Origin: an uncultured Sulfolobales archaeon
Lineage (GTDB): Archaea; Thermoproteota; Thermoprotei_A; Sulfolobales; NBVN01
Direction: 5' to 3'
NCBI GenBank assembly: GCA_937949785.1
Contig: CALEDH010000001.1
Span: 62,001 to 126,000, forward strand
DNA: 64,000 bases
Below the pieces are notes generated by a model. That model was not told where the DNA came from. It did not search any database and saw only the letters and a list, made by a program, of their open reading frames with translations. Positions 35,012 through 43,856 of the stretch are shown piece after piece. Made by a program: the position numbers and the translations under genes. How positions within the stretch are numbered: the stretch's first letter is position 1; the number at the start of each line of letters is the position of its first letter.

Positions 35012-35119
35012 AGTGATGTTTGTAAGTATCGGCGTTCTGCAGCGGGCTAGCCCTACCTGTGAGTTCATAGGCTTCACCCACAGGGCTTGAAGTTCAATAG
35101 GACCTAACGCTGTCGGACC
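35012..35119 (-). repeat. TnpB right-end repeat, copy A
   Basis: A 108-bp block identical, except for one base, to the reverse complement of 46809-46916. It begins within the last codons of the TnpB-like remnant and extends 3' beyond its stop, the place where the omega RNA and right end of IS605-type elements lie. It contains the palindrome GGGCTAGCCC. Confidence 0.85.
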
Positions 35120-35313
35120 CCACCTGTATGCAGATACCTCAGACCTATGTTCATAGCTTTGACAACATCTCTCTCAAGAACTATACACCCCTCGACGTTA
35201 ACCCCTACCACATACTGGGCACAGGCACTGATAGCTACTGAAACACCCCTACAGCCCCACCCTAGTAAGGGTTTAAACTCGCTACGGTTTACTATGAGTA
35301 TTAATAGCTTCAA
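35104..35313 (-). pseudogene. TnpB C-terminal remnant
   Basis: A 69-aa open frame whose end, CIVLERDVVKAMNIGLRYL, matches the RuvC-III/zinc-finger end of TnpB proteins (family pattern C..C.....DRDV..AMNIGLRYL). Only the tail of the nuclease is left and the left end of the element is missing, cut off near the XPB gene. The right end continues into the 108-bp repeat. TnpB is the RNA-guided nuclease of IS605-family transposons; this copy must be inactive, though its right-end RNA region is well preserved. Confidence 0.65.
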
Positions 35314-35379
35314 TGCTGAGTAAGTGTTTTAACTTCCTTGGTAGTATAAGATTAATAGGAGTTTGAAGCTTGGGTGGTT

Positions 35380-37020
35380 ATGATTAACCATTATGTGGTG
35401 AGGACTAGGAAGTGGCTTGACGATGAGGAGTTTAAGGAAGTGTTGGGTATTGCTGATTACATAGGGAGGGATGGAGGAACTTCAAATTTTAGTTTAAACT
35501 TAAGTAAAATTTTAAGGAATGGTTATGAAGTCGATGATATCATAAACCTCCTCGAAAAACATGACTTCATATACTCAGATGAATTAGTGGATAGCTTAAC
35601 CCAACAGATTTCTAGGAAGGATGTCATCGTAGTTGAACTCAAGCTTAAAGACGGTGCGATAATTATGCATCCTAATAAGTACTTAGGCAATGTATACGAT
35701 AAGTTAAGGAATTACGTAGCTTATAGTAGGAAGGAGAGGGTTTTTAAAATATTGCCATATAACTTCTTCACAGTTGTTAAGGCGTTAGCAGACTTAGGTG
35801 TTAAGGTAATTAATAACACAGGCCTGCAGGAATTTAAACCACTACCAATTAAGTTAGAATTTAGGGGGGAGTTAAGAGATTACCAACGTGAGGCAATCAA
35901 TGCTTGGTCCTCAAATTCATATCAAGGTATAATAGCGTTGCCAACAGGTTCTGGGAAAACGATTATAGGCATGGCCGCTATCGCTACTTTAAATGAGAAG
36001 TCATTAATAGTTACGTATACTAAAGACCAGCTTACTCAGTGGGTGGACTCCCTACTAAGATTTACAAACATTCAACCAGCACTCATAGGGATGTACTACA
36101 GTGAGGAGAAGAGGATTGCGCCGATAACTTTGACCACCTACCAGACAGCCTTTAAATACGTCTCTGAGTTAATGCAGCATTTTACGTTCCTCTTAATTGA
36201 TGAAGTACATCACCTACCAGCAGAAAAGTTTAAATATATAGCGCTTAACTTACCTGCTCCACATAGGATGGGGCTTTCAGCAACTCCTTATAGGGAGGAT
36301 GGTAAGCATCTAATGCTTTTCCCTCTAATGGGAGGGGTAGTCTACTATAAAGCCCCAGCGGAATTAGCTGAAAAGGGCTTTCTAGCACCTTACGAAATAA
36401 TTACAGTGCATGTTAAGCTAACACCTGAGGAGAGGAAGAAGTACTTAGAGTTAATTAGAAGTTATAGGGCCTTAGTCGGTAATAGTAGGTTTGAAGACGT
36501 ACTTAAGGCAGCTAAGAATGGAAACCCTACCGCCTTAGAAGCACTTAAAATACATACGTCGATCAAGCTCTTAGTTCAGAAGTCTAAGAGTAAGGTGGAG
36601 AAAGTTAAGGAAATCATCGAATCTGAGTTAAGGAAGGGTAATAAGATCATAGTATTCGCACACTACGTAGACCTGGCAGAAGATATAGCTAATGATGTAG
36701 GGGGTCTACTACTTACCGGTGATGTTGATAAGGGGAGGAGAGACCTAATCCTAAGCAGATTCAAGCAGATGAAAAGCGGTGTCCTAGTAGTCACTACTGT
36801 CGGTGATGAAGGTCTTGACATACCGGACGCCTCAGTCGGTATATTAGTAGCCGGTACAGGTTCTAGGAGGCAGTTCATACAGCGTTTAGGAAGACTGTTA
36901 AGGCCTAAGGAAGGGAAGAAAGCGGTACTATATGAAGTGGTTGTGAGGGGTACTAGCGAGGAACTACAGTCAAAGAGACGTAAGACAATCGAGTTAGACA
37001 TCGAAGATCAGCAAGAGTAA
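35380..37020 (+). CDS. xpb: XPB-type superfamily 2 helicase
   Basis: A 546-aa archaeal XPB. A damage-recognition-like N-domain precedes RecA lobe 1 with LRDYQREAINAW (Q-motif region), IIALPTGSGKTIIGMAAI (Walker A) and LIDEVHHL (motif II, DEVH); LSATPYREDGK is motif III. Lobe 2 carries VVTTVGDEGLDIPDA and FIQRLGRLLRPKEGK (motif VI). Archaeal XPB often pairs with the nuclease Bax1, but no Bax1 is beside it here. I chose the ATG at 35380 after GGGTGG; a GTG at 35374 is the alternative. Its end overlaps the opposing unknown gene by 13 bp. Confidence 0.93.
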   Translation: MINHYVVRTRKWLDDEEFKEVLGIADYIGRDGGTSNFSLNLSKILRNGYEVDDIINLLEKHDFIYSDELVDSLTQQISRKDVIVVELKLKDGAIIMHPNKYLGNVYDKLRNYVAYSRKERVFKILPYNFFTVVKALADLGVKVINNTGLQEFKPLPIKLEFRGELRDYQREAINAWSSNSYQGIIALPTGSGKTIIGMAAIATLNEKSLIVTYTKDQLTQWVDSLLRFTNIQPALIGMYYSEEKRIAPITLTTYQTAFKYVSELMQHFTFLLIDEVHHLPAEKFKYIALNLPAPHRMGLSATPYREDGKHLMLFPLMGGVVYYKAPAELAEKGFLAPYEIITVHVKLTPEERKKYLELIRSYRALVGNSRFEDVLKAAKNGNPTALEALKIHTSIKLLVQKSKSKVEKVKEIIESELRKGNKIIVFAHYVDLAEDIANDVGGLLLTGDVDKGRRDLILSRFKQMKSGVLVVTTVGDEGLDIPDASVGILVAGTGSRRQFIQRLGRLLRPKEGKKAVLYEVVVRGTSEELQSKRRKTIELDIEDQQE

Positions 37021-37820
37021 ATCAATGCACGAATTAGAAGTTCGTCTAATAAGTCCAAACCACCACTAAACACTATGGAGTTATTAGGCATCTCCATAAC
37101 TAAGTACTTAGAGTTAACATGTATTAACGGCTTACCGTATGTTAGAACCCTCTTAAACCCCTGAACATCAGCTATTAGTCCATGAAACTCCTTAAGACCA
37201 ATACCGTAAAGCAGTATATGATCTTTTAAATAGTATTTCAGACTACCCCCAACCTTAACCTTACTTAAACCTCTAATAGACCTTAAATCCATTACATATC
37301 TTACCTTAGACATTAAGTTATCAAAATCGCTTACATCCAAGCAATCATCACAGGAAATTAAAATACATCCGAACACATCACGAATTTCACTAACACTATT
37401 AAGTTTTAAGATGTCTAAATTAAGTTGTTGAAGGATAGGTGGAGAACGATCTGCAAACACGAATACCGTTGAAGGTATTTCCTTACACTCAACCCAAGAA
37501 TTATCACCTACATTATAGGTAGTAATATCTGAATTCTCTAGCCTACTAATTACGTCATCACACTCCCCACAACTAATGAATAGTGAAAGCGGTGGTACTA
37601 CTGCAGTCCTCCTTACATTATTTACCACCAGGGTGATAACCGAGGTCTTCAGGTTAACTAATACCTTCAACCACCCCCTACTACTACTCGCAAACCTCAG
37701 CAACTTAATTAACGTGTTTAAACCATAGTTCCTAGGAATAGCTAGTACATAACTATCATCTACCAAAGCCGTTCGACCACTAATGACTACAGCACCTAAC
37801 TCACTATAATAAATAATCAT
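37008..37820 (-). CDS. Uncharacterised protein next to XPB
   Basis: A 270-aa protein I do not recognise. It looks beta-rich with alternating hydrophobic strands (TLVDDSYVLAIPRNYG-like start, SVITLVVNNVRRTAVVPPLS), several cysteines (LFISCGECDDVIS, CILISCDDCLDV) and no transmembrane segment. The paired CxxC and SC..C could be metal ligands or disulfides. It is convergent with, and overlaps, the XPB helicase gene by 13 bp, and the frame has no competitor. An involvement in DNA repair would be only guilt by association; it does not look like Bax1. Confidence 0.6.
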   Translation of the reverse strand: MIIYYSELGAVVISGRTALVDDSYVLAIPRNYGLNTLIKLLRFASSSRGWLKVLVNLKTSVITLVVNNVRRTAVVPPLSLFISCGECDDVISRLENSDITTYNVGDNSWVECKEIPSTVFVFADRSPPILQQLNLDILKLNSVSEIRDVFGCILISCDDCLDVSDFDNLMSKVRYVMDLRSIRGLSKVKVGGSLKYYLKDHILLYGIGLKEFHGLIADVQGFKRVLTYGKPLIHVNSKYLVMEMPNNSIVFSGGLDLLDELLIRALIYSC

Positions 37821-38125
37821 TATATAACCTAAACGTTTCTAACATACCTTAAGTTAGACTTAGATTTAAAACCGTTAAGTAAACTGATAGTTTAGATGAT
37901 GACGCTCGTAAGGGTTGATTAAATGAATGTAACCAGGCTTCTGAACGTAACTACGCTATGCCCTACACAACGTTAAACACAGATATCTACACCACGTAGG
38001 TAGACGAACAATAAAATACTAAATTAGGAATCACTGCCTAAACCCGTATCAGCTTATAACTCTTAAGAACTGTAATCGACCTACGGGTTCGAAGTAACAT
38101 GTTAAACTAATACTTTTTTAAGCAT
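37821..38125. other. Gap with C/D sRNA and inverted repeat
   Basis: This 305-bp gap holds the C/D sRNA candidate at 37893-37947 and a long-loop inverted repeat AACCCGTA (38041-38048 region) / TACGGGTT (38081-38088 region). Nothing else was recognised. Confidence 0.5.
37893..37947 (+). ncRNA. C/D box sRNA candidate
   Basis: Box C ATGATGA (37896-37902), 12-nt guide CGCTCGTAAGGG, D' variant TTGA (37915-37918), 4-nt spacer, C' ATGAATG (37923-37929), 11-nt guide TAACCAGGCTT, box D CTGA (37941-37944). Size and box order match archaeal methylation guides; the D' box has one deviation. Confidence 0.68.
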
Positions 38126-38773
38126 TCAGCCGTAGTCTTCTAGCGTTTTACGATGCCTACCTAATTTCTTAATGGTCTTCCAACTCTTTCTGATTATTGG
38201 TGGTAAACTACCGCTAGACCTTAAGACCTCCTCAACCCATTTAATGGTTCTAAAGTCTGATGGATAGCCGCTGCCGAAGTCACCGTAGGTAGTTTTTAAA
38301 TATCCAATGTATGCGTCCCGTAAGACCTTCGCAATTATGCTGGCTGACGCTACGGCTACGTATTTCTCATCCGCTTTATACTCAACGATTAATTTAGTGT
38401 CTTTACGAACCAGCTTTATTAGTGAGTCAATTATTTTCTGAGTATTTGATGTAGAATCAACGTAAATCTCAGATGGTTCTATGCCTAACGCATAGGCAGT
38501 CTTAACAGATGATTTAATAGCATTAATAAACAGTAAGTTAATGTTGTTCAGGTCTATCATATCCGGTGGGAACCTCCTAATGAAGAGATATTTAGAATAG
38601 GTGATTATCACGTTGAATAGCCTAACCCTAGCTGTAGGCGATAACTTCTTACTATCTCTTACCCCGGCTTCAGCTAATGTTGTTAGGTCATCACTACTTA
38701 AGGCTACGGCAACGACGAACATATCACCTATTAAAGGCCCCCTACCAGCTTCATCAATACCTAATATGAACAA
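38126..38773 (-). CDS. rnhB: Ribonuclease HII
   Basis: A 215-aa RNase HII that removes RNA from RNA-DNA hybrids. It has the N-terminal FILGIDEAGRGPLIGDM with catalytic Asp-Glu, VRDSKKLSPTARVRLF, the EIYVDSTSN strand (third Asp), and VASASIIAKVLRDAYI followed by GDFGSGYPSD (fourth acidic residue region). It stands alone, divergent from the DRG GTPase. Confidence 0.95.
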   Translation of the reverse strand: MFILGIDEAGRGPLIGDMFVVAVALSSDDLTTLAEAGVRDSKKLSPTARVRLFNVIITYSKYLFIRRFPPDMIDLNNINLLFINAIKSSVKTAYALGIEPSEIYVDSTSNTQKIIDSLIKLVRKDTKLIVEYKADEKYVAVASASIIAKVLRDAYIGYLKTTYGDFGSGYPSDFRTIKWVEEVLRSSGSLPPIIRKSWKTIKKLGRHRKTLEDYG

Positions 38774-38905
38774 CTGCCCTACCCATTAAACTACATGTAT
38801 TCTGAGTTAAACACTTATACTGTTTACTAATTTTAAAAGCCTCTTATATGTAGTTAACTTATAAAATATTTAGCTTATGATGCTAAACATCTTTGTGGAG
38901 GAGTA

Positions 38906-40102
38906 ATGGTAACTAACCTTCCTGCCGAGGCTAAAGCTAAGTGGGTGAAGTATTCAGATGCTAGGACGCCTGAGGAGAAATTGAAGGCTCTCCAGGAGTT
39001 TTTATCAACTATTCCGAAGCATAAGGGTACTGAGAACCTCGTTTACTGGGTTAGGAGGAGGATGGCTGAGCTTAGGGAAGAGATTGAGGATAGGAGGGCT
39101 AAGAGGGTTGGGGGTGGGGGACCTTCATTCTTCATAGAGAAAGAAGGTGCGGCACAGGTAGCTATCCTGGGGATGACCTTAAGCGGTAAGAGTTCCATCT
39201 TAAGCAGGTTGACCAACGCAAAACCTCAGATAGGTGATACGCCATTTACGACTAAATTTCCTGTTCCGGGTATGCTTATATATGAAGACGTTCAGTTCCA
39301 ATTAGTTGAGGTTCCAGCCATTGTTAAGGGAATTTCAGAGGGTGCTATATGGTGGGGGCCACGTGTTTTAGGGCTTGCGAGAAATGCTGATGCGTTGATG
39401 ACAGTCATAGATTTAAGTAATGACCCGCTACGTCAACTAGAAGTAATAATTAGCGAATTAAATAAGGCAGGCATATACACCGTAAAGCCTAAAGGCTACG
39501 TAATCATTGAGAAGTCTAAGGCTTATCAGAAGATAAGAATCATAAATTTAGGTAAGTTAGTAGGCTGCACATTAGACGATATCAGAAAGTTGTTAGAGTC
39601 ATATAGGATTTACAACGCGTTGGTTAAGACTTACGGTGAAGTGACCTTAGACGATGTTGAAAGAAGTATTTTCGAAAACATATCATATAAACCTACTATG
39701 ATCTTAGCAAATAAATCAGATATACTTGATGAACACGTACTGGATGAGTTATTAAGAAGTATTAAGGCAGAGTACACCCAACTACCAGTAATTGCAACAT
39801 CCGCTAAAACAGGCTACGGATTAAATGAAGTTCCTAGAACCCTCTTTAAGGTGCTTAACGTGATAAGAATTTACGCTAAGGAACCTAACAACGAATCACC
39901 ATCACCTAAACCGCTAGTTCTTAGGGACGGCGTAACAGTAATGGACGCCGTAAAACACTTACGTAATGAATTACTACAATACTTCAAATACGCTAAGATC
40001 TGGGGCCCTTCTGCTAAATATCCAGGCGAGAGGGTTGGATTAGAACATAGGTTAATGGACGGTGATGTAATTGAAGTCCACACTAGAATTAAAGCTGTTT
40101 AG
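38906..40102 (+). CDS. DRG/Rbg-family Obg GTPase with TGS domain
   Basis: A 398-aa GTPase of the developmentally regulated GTP-binding (DRG) type. It has a helical N-terminus (EEKLKALQEFLSTIPKHKGT), a G1 motif ILGMTLSGKSSILSRLTN that deviates slightly from GxPSVGKS, a G3-like VEVPAIVKGISEG, G4 ILANKSD and a C-terminal TGS domain (GERVGLEHRLMDGDVIEVHT). DRGs bind the ribosome and other translation factors. The GTG or ATG start is preceded by GGAGGAG, a strong SD. The altered G1 and G3 loops distinguish it from typical DRGs but do not remove the P-loop Lys-Ser. Confidence 0.9.
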   Translation: MVTNLPAEAKAKWVKYSDARTPEEKLKALQEFLSTIPKHKGTENLVYWVRRRMAELREEIEDRRAKRVGGGGPSFFIEKEGAAQVAILGMTLSGKSSILSRLTNAKPQIGDTPFTTKFPVPGMLIYEDVQFQLVEVPAIVKGISEGAIWWGPRVLGLARNADALMTVIDLSNDPLRQLEVIISELNKAGIYTVKPKGYVIIEKSKAYQKIRIINLGKLVGCTLDDIRKLLESYRIYNALVKTYGEVTLDDVERSIFENISYKPTMILANKSDILDEHVLDELLRSIKAEYTQLPVIATSAKTGYGLNEVPRTLFKVLNVIRIYAKEPNNESPSPKPLVLRDGVTVMDAVKHLRNELLQYFKYAKIWGPSAKYPGERVGLEHRLMDGDVIEVHTRIKAV

Positions 40103-40188
40103 AGATTATTAAGCCTACAACTCATCATTTTAGGATATAAGCAGTAAGTCCCTAATATTAATTAGGGAATCCTTGTTAGGTGAGGTGT

Positions 40189-40701
40189 ATGGGTAATTCA
40201 GTGCACTGCGAGATGTGCGGCGCTACAGTTGAGAAGAGGGTGTCGAAGATCGTGTTTGTTGAGGGCGCTAAACTTGTTTTATGCCCATCATGCTATTCAA
40301 GGATAAATAAGAAGTTGACTTCAGAGCCGTTGAAGACTAAGCAAAATGTTAGGAGGAGTACGCCACCTGACGTCCAGAAAGGTGTGGGGTCTAGGGGAGG
40401 TGTTAAGGATGATTATGAGGTAGTCAACGACTTCGCAGTTAGAATTAGGAATGCCCGTGAAACCCTTGGATGGAGTCAGAAAGTATTAGCTGAGGCTGTA
40501 AGGGAAAGTGAAAACGTCATTAAACGTATAGAGAGCGGTAGATTAGTTCCTACAGTAGAATTAGCTAAGAGACTTGAGAAAGTACTTAACGTAAAACTAC
40601 TTGAACCTGTCGTAGAAAGTGGTGGTTATTTAATAACTAATAAGAAATTACCTGATGAACTCACGTTAGGTGATATAGTTAATATAAAGGAGAAGAAATG
40701 A
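40189..40701 (+). CDS. Multiprotein bridging factor MBF1-like HTH protein
   Basis: A 170-aa protein: an N-terminal zinc ribbon (CEMCGA and CPSCYS), a basic linker, and a Cro/C1 HTH (ETLGWSQKVLAEAVRESENVI, then RIESGRLVPTVELAKRLEKV). Archaeal MBF1 has exactly this zinc-HTH layout and associates with ribosomes. The ATG follows AGGTGAGGTG. It precedes hflX by 18 bp and probably belongs to the same translation-associated operon. Confidence 0.9.
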   Translation: MGNSVHCEMCGATVEKRVSKIVFVEGAKLVLCPSCYSRINKKLTSEPLKTKQNVRRSTPPDVQKGVGSRGGVKDDYEVVNDFAVRIRNARETLGWSQKVLAEAVRESENVIKRIESGRLVPTVELAKRLEKVLNVKLLEPVVESGGYLITNKKLPDELTLGDIVNIKEKK

Positions 40702-40719
40702 ATGTAGGTAGCTATTTTT

Positions 40720-41811
40720 ATGGACGGTAACAGCGTTTTAGTAATTACATTAAGAGATGATTTAAACGAGGTAAGAGCGTTAGTTGGGACTTTAGGTTTA
40801 AACATAGCTGGTGAGGTAGTTGTTAAGGGTAGGAGGGCTGACAGCAATTTCTACCTGAGTAAGGGTAAGCTAAGCGTTTTGAGGGGCTTAATAACTGAAA
40901 ACAACATAGATAAGATATACGTATATGATGAGCTGAAGCCTAGGCAGATAATAAACTTGATGAAGGAATTAAAGATCAGCGTATCCGATAAGATAGGCCT
41001 CATACTTGAGATATTCGCGTTGCATGCTGGTTCTAAGGAGGCTAAGCTCCAAATAGAGATGCTTAGGTTAAAACATGAATTACCTTTGATTAAGGAATGG
41101 GTTCGTAGGGCTAAGTTAGGTGAGCTACCGGGTTTCCTAGGACCTGGAGGGTATGCGACTGACGCATACTACCATAGTATGAGGAGGGCGTATGCGAGAA
41201 TTAAGGGCGAACTCCGCAGACTGAGGGAGAGGAGGAGTTTAGAAAGAATTAAAAGGTCCAGCTACGGATTCCCTCAAATCGCTATCTCAGGTTATACGAA
41301 TGCCGGTAAAACAACTTTATTTAACGTGTTAACCGGTGAGGATAAACCTGTCGGTAGGGGTATGTTCACAACTATATCACCTAAGGTTAAGGGTGCATTA
41401 ATCAATAGCAGGAAGTTAATGTTCGTAGATACTGTTGGATTTATAAGGAAGGTACCGACAGAAGTCATAGAGGCATTCTACGCAACGCTTGAGGAAATAG
41501 CTGAATCCAACCTAACTATACTCCTCCTAGACTCTGCTGAAGACCTTAAGGTAGTTATAGATAAGCTGAAGACATCCTTAGAAGTCCTAAGTAAGGTAGG
41601 CTATATAGGTAAGCCGATAATAGTCGCTTTAAATAAGATTGATATGGTTGACGATGACAATGATTTAAACATGAAGTTAAGGATTGTAGAGGACTTCCTA
41701 AGTAGTAACTACCGATGGGGGTGGAAAGTAATACCAATATCGGTTCTTAAGAATATCAACCTAGACCTCCTTAGGAATTACATCTCAGATCTTATAAGGG
41801 TGAGCTCATGA
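40720..41811 (+). CDS. hflX: Ribosome-associated GTPase HflX
   Basis: A 363-aa HflX: an N-terminal HflX domain with the glycine segment (ELPGFLGPGGYATDA), coiled-coil helices (RIKGELRRLRERRSLERIKR), then the GTPase domain with ISGYTNAGKTTLFNVLTG, DTVGFIRKVP and ALNKIDMV. HflX splits ribosomes under stress. Its stop overlaps the trm56 start by 4 bp (ATGA), so it is coupled to the downstream tRNA/transcription genes. Confidence 0.94.
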   Translation: MDGNSVLVITLRDDLNEVRALVGTLGLNIAGEVVVKGRRADSNFYLSKGKLSVLRGLITENNIDKIYVYDELKPRQIINLMKELKISVSDKIGLILEIFALHAGSKEAKLQIEMLRLKHELPLIKEWVRRAKLGELPGFLGPGGYATDAYYHSMRRAYARIKGELRRLRERRSLERIKRSSYGFPQIAISGYTNAGKTTLFNVLTGEDKPVGRGMFTTISPKVKGALINSRKLMFVDTVGFIRKVPTEVIEAFYATLEEIAESNLTILLLDSAEDLKVVIDKLKTSLEVLSKVGYIGKPIIVALNKIDMVDDDNDLNMKLRIVEDFLSSNYRWGWKVIPISVLKNINLDLLRNYISDLIRVSS

Positions 41812-42341
41812 AGGTATTCGTACTGAGGTTAGGTCATAGACCTACTAGGGATAAGAGAATTACAACACACGTAGCTTTAACAGCTAGGGCTTTCGGCGCG
41901 GAAGGTTTTGTATTGGCCGGCGTCCATGACGAGAAGGTTGTGAAGTCTATTAAGAAGGTGTGTAGTATTTGGGGTGGCAGTAGCTTTAAAGTGGTGACAG
42001 GGGTTGACCCGATATCATACATTAATGAGTGGAGAAGAGGTGGCGGTCTAGTAGTACATCTAACGATGTACGGCATTAAAGTAGATGAAGTAATCGATGT
42101 TTTGAGGTCTTCGTGTAGAGAATTACTAATCGTAGTTGGTGCTGAGAAAGTACCTAATGTTATCTACGAGCTATCCGATTACAACATCGCTATAGGACAT
42201 CAACCACATTCGGAGGTAGGAGCGCTTGCAGTCTTTTTAGATAGATTATTCAACGGTAGGGAATTATACTTTATTTACTCCGATGCTAAAATACGTATAG
42301 TACCCACTGAAAAGGGTAAGAGGGTGGTACGGATTGGTTGA
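41808..42341 (+). CDS. trm56: tRNA (cytidine56-2'-O)-methyltransferase Trm56
   Basis: A 177-aa SPOUT methyltransferase. The family hallmark LRLGHRPTRDKRITTHVALTARAF is at the start and the C-terminal knot segment NIAIGHQPHSEVGALAVFLDR binds SAM. Trm56 methylates C56 of tRNA directly; only archaea that lack it use a guide sRNA for this site. It is coupled by ATGA to hflX and its stop overlaps the tfe start by 8 bp. Confidence 0.95.
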   Translation: MKVFVLRLGHRPTRDKRITTHVALTARAFGAEGFVLAGVHDEKVVKSIKKVCSIWGGSSFKVVTGVDPISYINEWRRGGGLVVHLTMYGIKVDEVIDVLRSSCRELLIVVGAEKVPNVIYELSDYNIAIGHQPHSEVGALAVFLDRLFNGRELYFIYSDAKIRIVPTEKGKRVVRIG

Positions 42342-42858
42342 AGGTTTAAATGAGTTGTTAGAGCTTGTTAAAATGTTCTGCGGAAGTATATGTAATAACG
42401 TATTTGAGGTCTTACTTAGAAATCCATCTGAGTTTTTAGATGAGAAACTGGCTTCAGAAATAAATGCTAATGTTAACGATGTAAGGAGAGCTTTATATGA
42501 ACTCCAAACCTTAGGCATTGTAACCTATCGTAGGGAGCGAGATGAAAGTGGGAACTTTATCTATTATTGGTATGCTAATGTCGAACACTTAAATCAACTA
42601 CTACTTCGTAGGAAAAAAACTGTTTTAAGGAGGCTTGAAGATAGGCTGAAGTTAGAGGAGGAAAACTCGTTTTATACGTGTTTACAGGACGGTATAAGGC
42701 TATCGTTTGATGAGGCTTTAGAGAATGAATTCCGATGTCCTCGATGTAATACACCCTTAGAATTTATCGAAAATGATAAGATTAGAAAAAGGCTTAAGGA
42801 GTTAATCCTAGGTCTTCAAGAGGAAATACTTAATGAAGAGAGGGCCTTCACTCGTTGA
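42334..42858 (+). CDS. tfe: Transcription factor E (alpha subunit)
   Basis: A 174-aa TFE: an N-terminal winged helix (SEFLDEKLASEINANVNDVRRALY) that touches the polymerase clamp, a linker, and a C-terminal zinc ribbon, TCLQDGIRLSFDEALENEFRCPRC. The first knuckle has lost its second cysteine (CLQD) while the second is intact. With TFE beta it helps open promoters. The gene overlaps trm56 by 8 bp and the C5 methyltransferase by 26 bp, so four genes from hflX on are translationally linked. Confidence 0.92.
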   Translation: MVEGLNELLELVKMFCGSICNNVFEVLLRNPSEFLDEKLASEINANVNDVRRALYELQTLGIVTYRRERDESGNFIYYWYANVEHLNQLLLRRKKTVLRRLEDRLKLEEENSFYTCLQDGIRLSFDEALENEFRCPRCNTPLEFIENDKIRKRLKELILGLQEEILNEERAFTR

Positions 42859-43804
42859 CCTATTCAGCGGTGCTGGAGGTTTTGGTAGGGGTTTCTACGA
42901 CGTAGGTTTTAACATAGTCTACGCGGTAGACGTTGATAAGGCAGCTGCGAGAAGTTATAAGGCAAACATACCTACAGCATTAGTTATGTGTGAGGACTTA
43001 AGGGAATTAACATGTGGTGATTTAAAATATATGATCGGTAAGTCTGATGTAGATGTGGTTATAGGCAGTCCGCCCTGCGAACCCTTCACAGGCGCTAATA
43101 AGAGACGTATGAAGGAACCCCTCAATAGGTTATATGAAGACCCTATAGGTTCTTTAGTCCTTACATTCATAAACTTTGTCGGATGCCTCCAACCTAAGGT
43201 ATTCATAATGGAGAACGTCCCAGCCATACTTGAAGGTGGTTTAAAGTCGGCATTAGCCTACGAGTTTAAATCTGTAGGCTACGCCGTATTCTTTAACGTC
43301 CTAAGTGCTGAGAGATACGGCAACCCGTCAAGGAGGACTAGGGTATTCATATCGAACATACCTTTAAAGCCTAAGCCTGTTGGGATTAAGACAACGGTAT
43401 TAGACGCCGTTAAGGACTTACCAGAACCGTTGGAAGACCCGATAATACCTAATCATGAACCGCCTCCTAATCTCAGCCTTAGGAAGTTGAAGAAGGCGTT
43501 AAAACTTAAATGGGGTTTCGGCTTAGTTATGTATGAAGGTGTAGATAAGCTCATACCAAATTTAATTAAGTTAAATCCTTACGAACCATCGCCAACTGTT
43601 TTAGGAGCTTCAAGGTTTATACATCCATTCGAACCTAGATTGTTAACGGTTCGAGAGCAGGCAAGGCTGATGAGCTTCCCAGACGACCACGTGTTCTTAG
43701 GGAGTAAGGACGAGCAATATAATCAGGTTGGTGAGGCAGTACCATACACGTTGTCTAAGGCTTTAGCTGTGGAGGTAGCTAATTTTTTAGGTGGTTATCC
43801 ATAA
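42833..43804 (+). CDS. Orphan C5-cytosine DNA methyltransferase
   Basis: A 323-aa m5C methyltransferase: motif I VDLFSGAGGFGRGFYDVGF, motif IV IGSPPCEPFTGANK with the catalytic cysteine, motif VI FIMENVPAI, motif VIII NPSRRTRVFISN, a short target domain, and motifs IX/X LTVREQARLMSFPDD and NQVGEAVPYTLSKALA. No restriction endonuclease is adjacent; the gene overlaps tfe by 26 bp in a housekeeping operon. The short target-recognition part and PPCEP instead of PPCQP are notable. Its target could be DNA or, less likely, RNA. Confidence 0.9.
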   Translation: MKRGPSLVDLFSGAGGFGRGFYDVGFNIVYAVDVDKAAARSYKANIPTALVMCEDLRELTCGDLKYMIGKSDVDVVIGSPPCEPFTGANKRRMKEPLNRLYEDPIGSLVLTFINFVGCLQPKVFIMENVPAILEGGLKSALAYEFKSVGYAVFFNVLSAERYGNPSRRTRVFISNIPLKPKPVGIKTTVLDAVKDLPEPLEDPIIPNHEPPPNLSLRKLKKALKLKWGFGLVMYEGVDKLIPNLIKLNPYEPSPTVLGASRFIHPFEPRLLTVREQARLMSFPDDHVFLGSKDEQYNQVGEAVPYTLSKALAVEVANFLGGYP

Positions 43805-43856
43805 GAAACATATCATTTAAAGCGTTATTAAATTAATTAACAAAGGTGTAGGGGTA

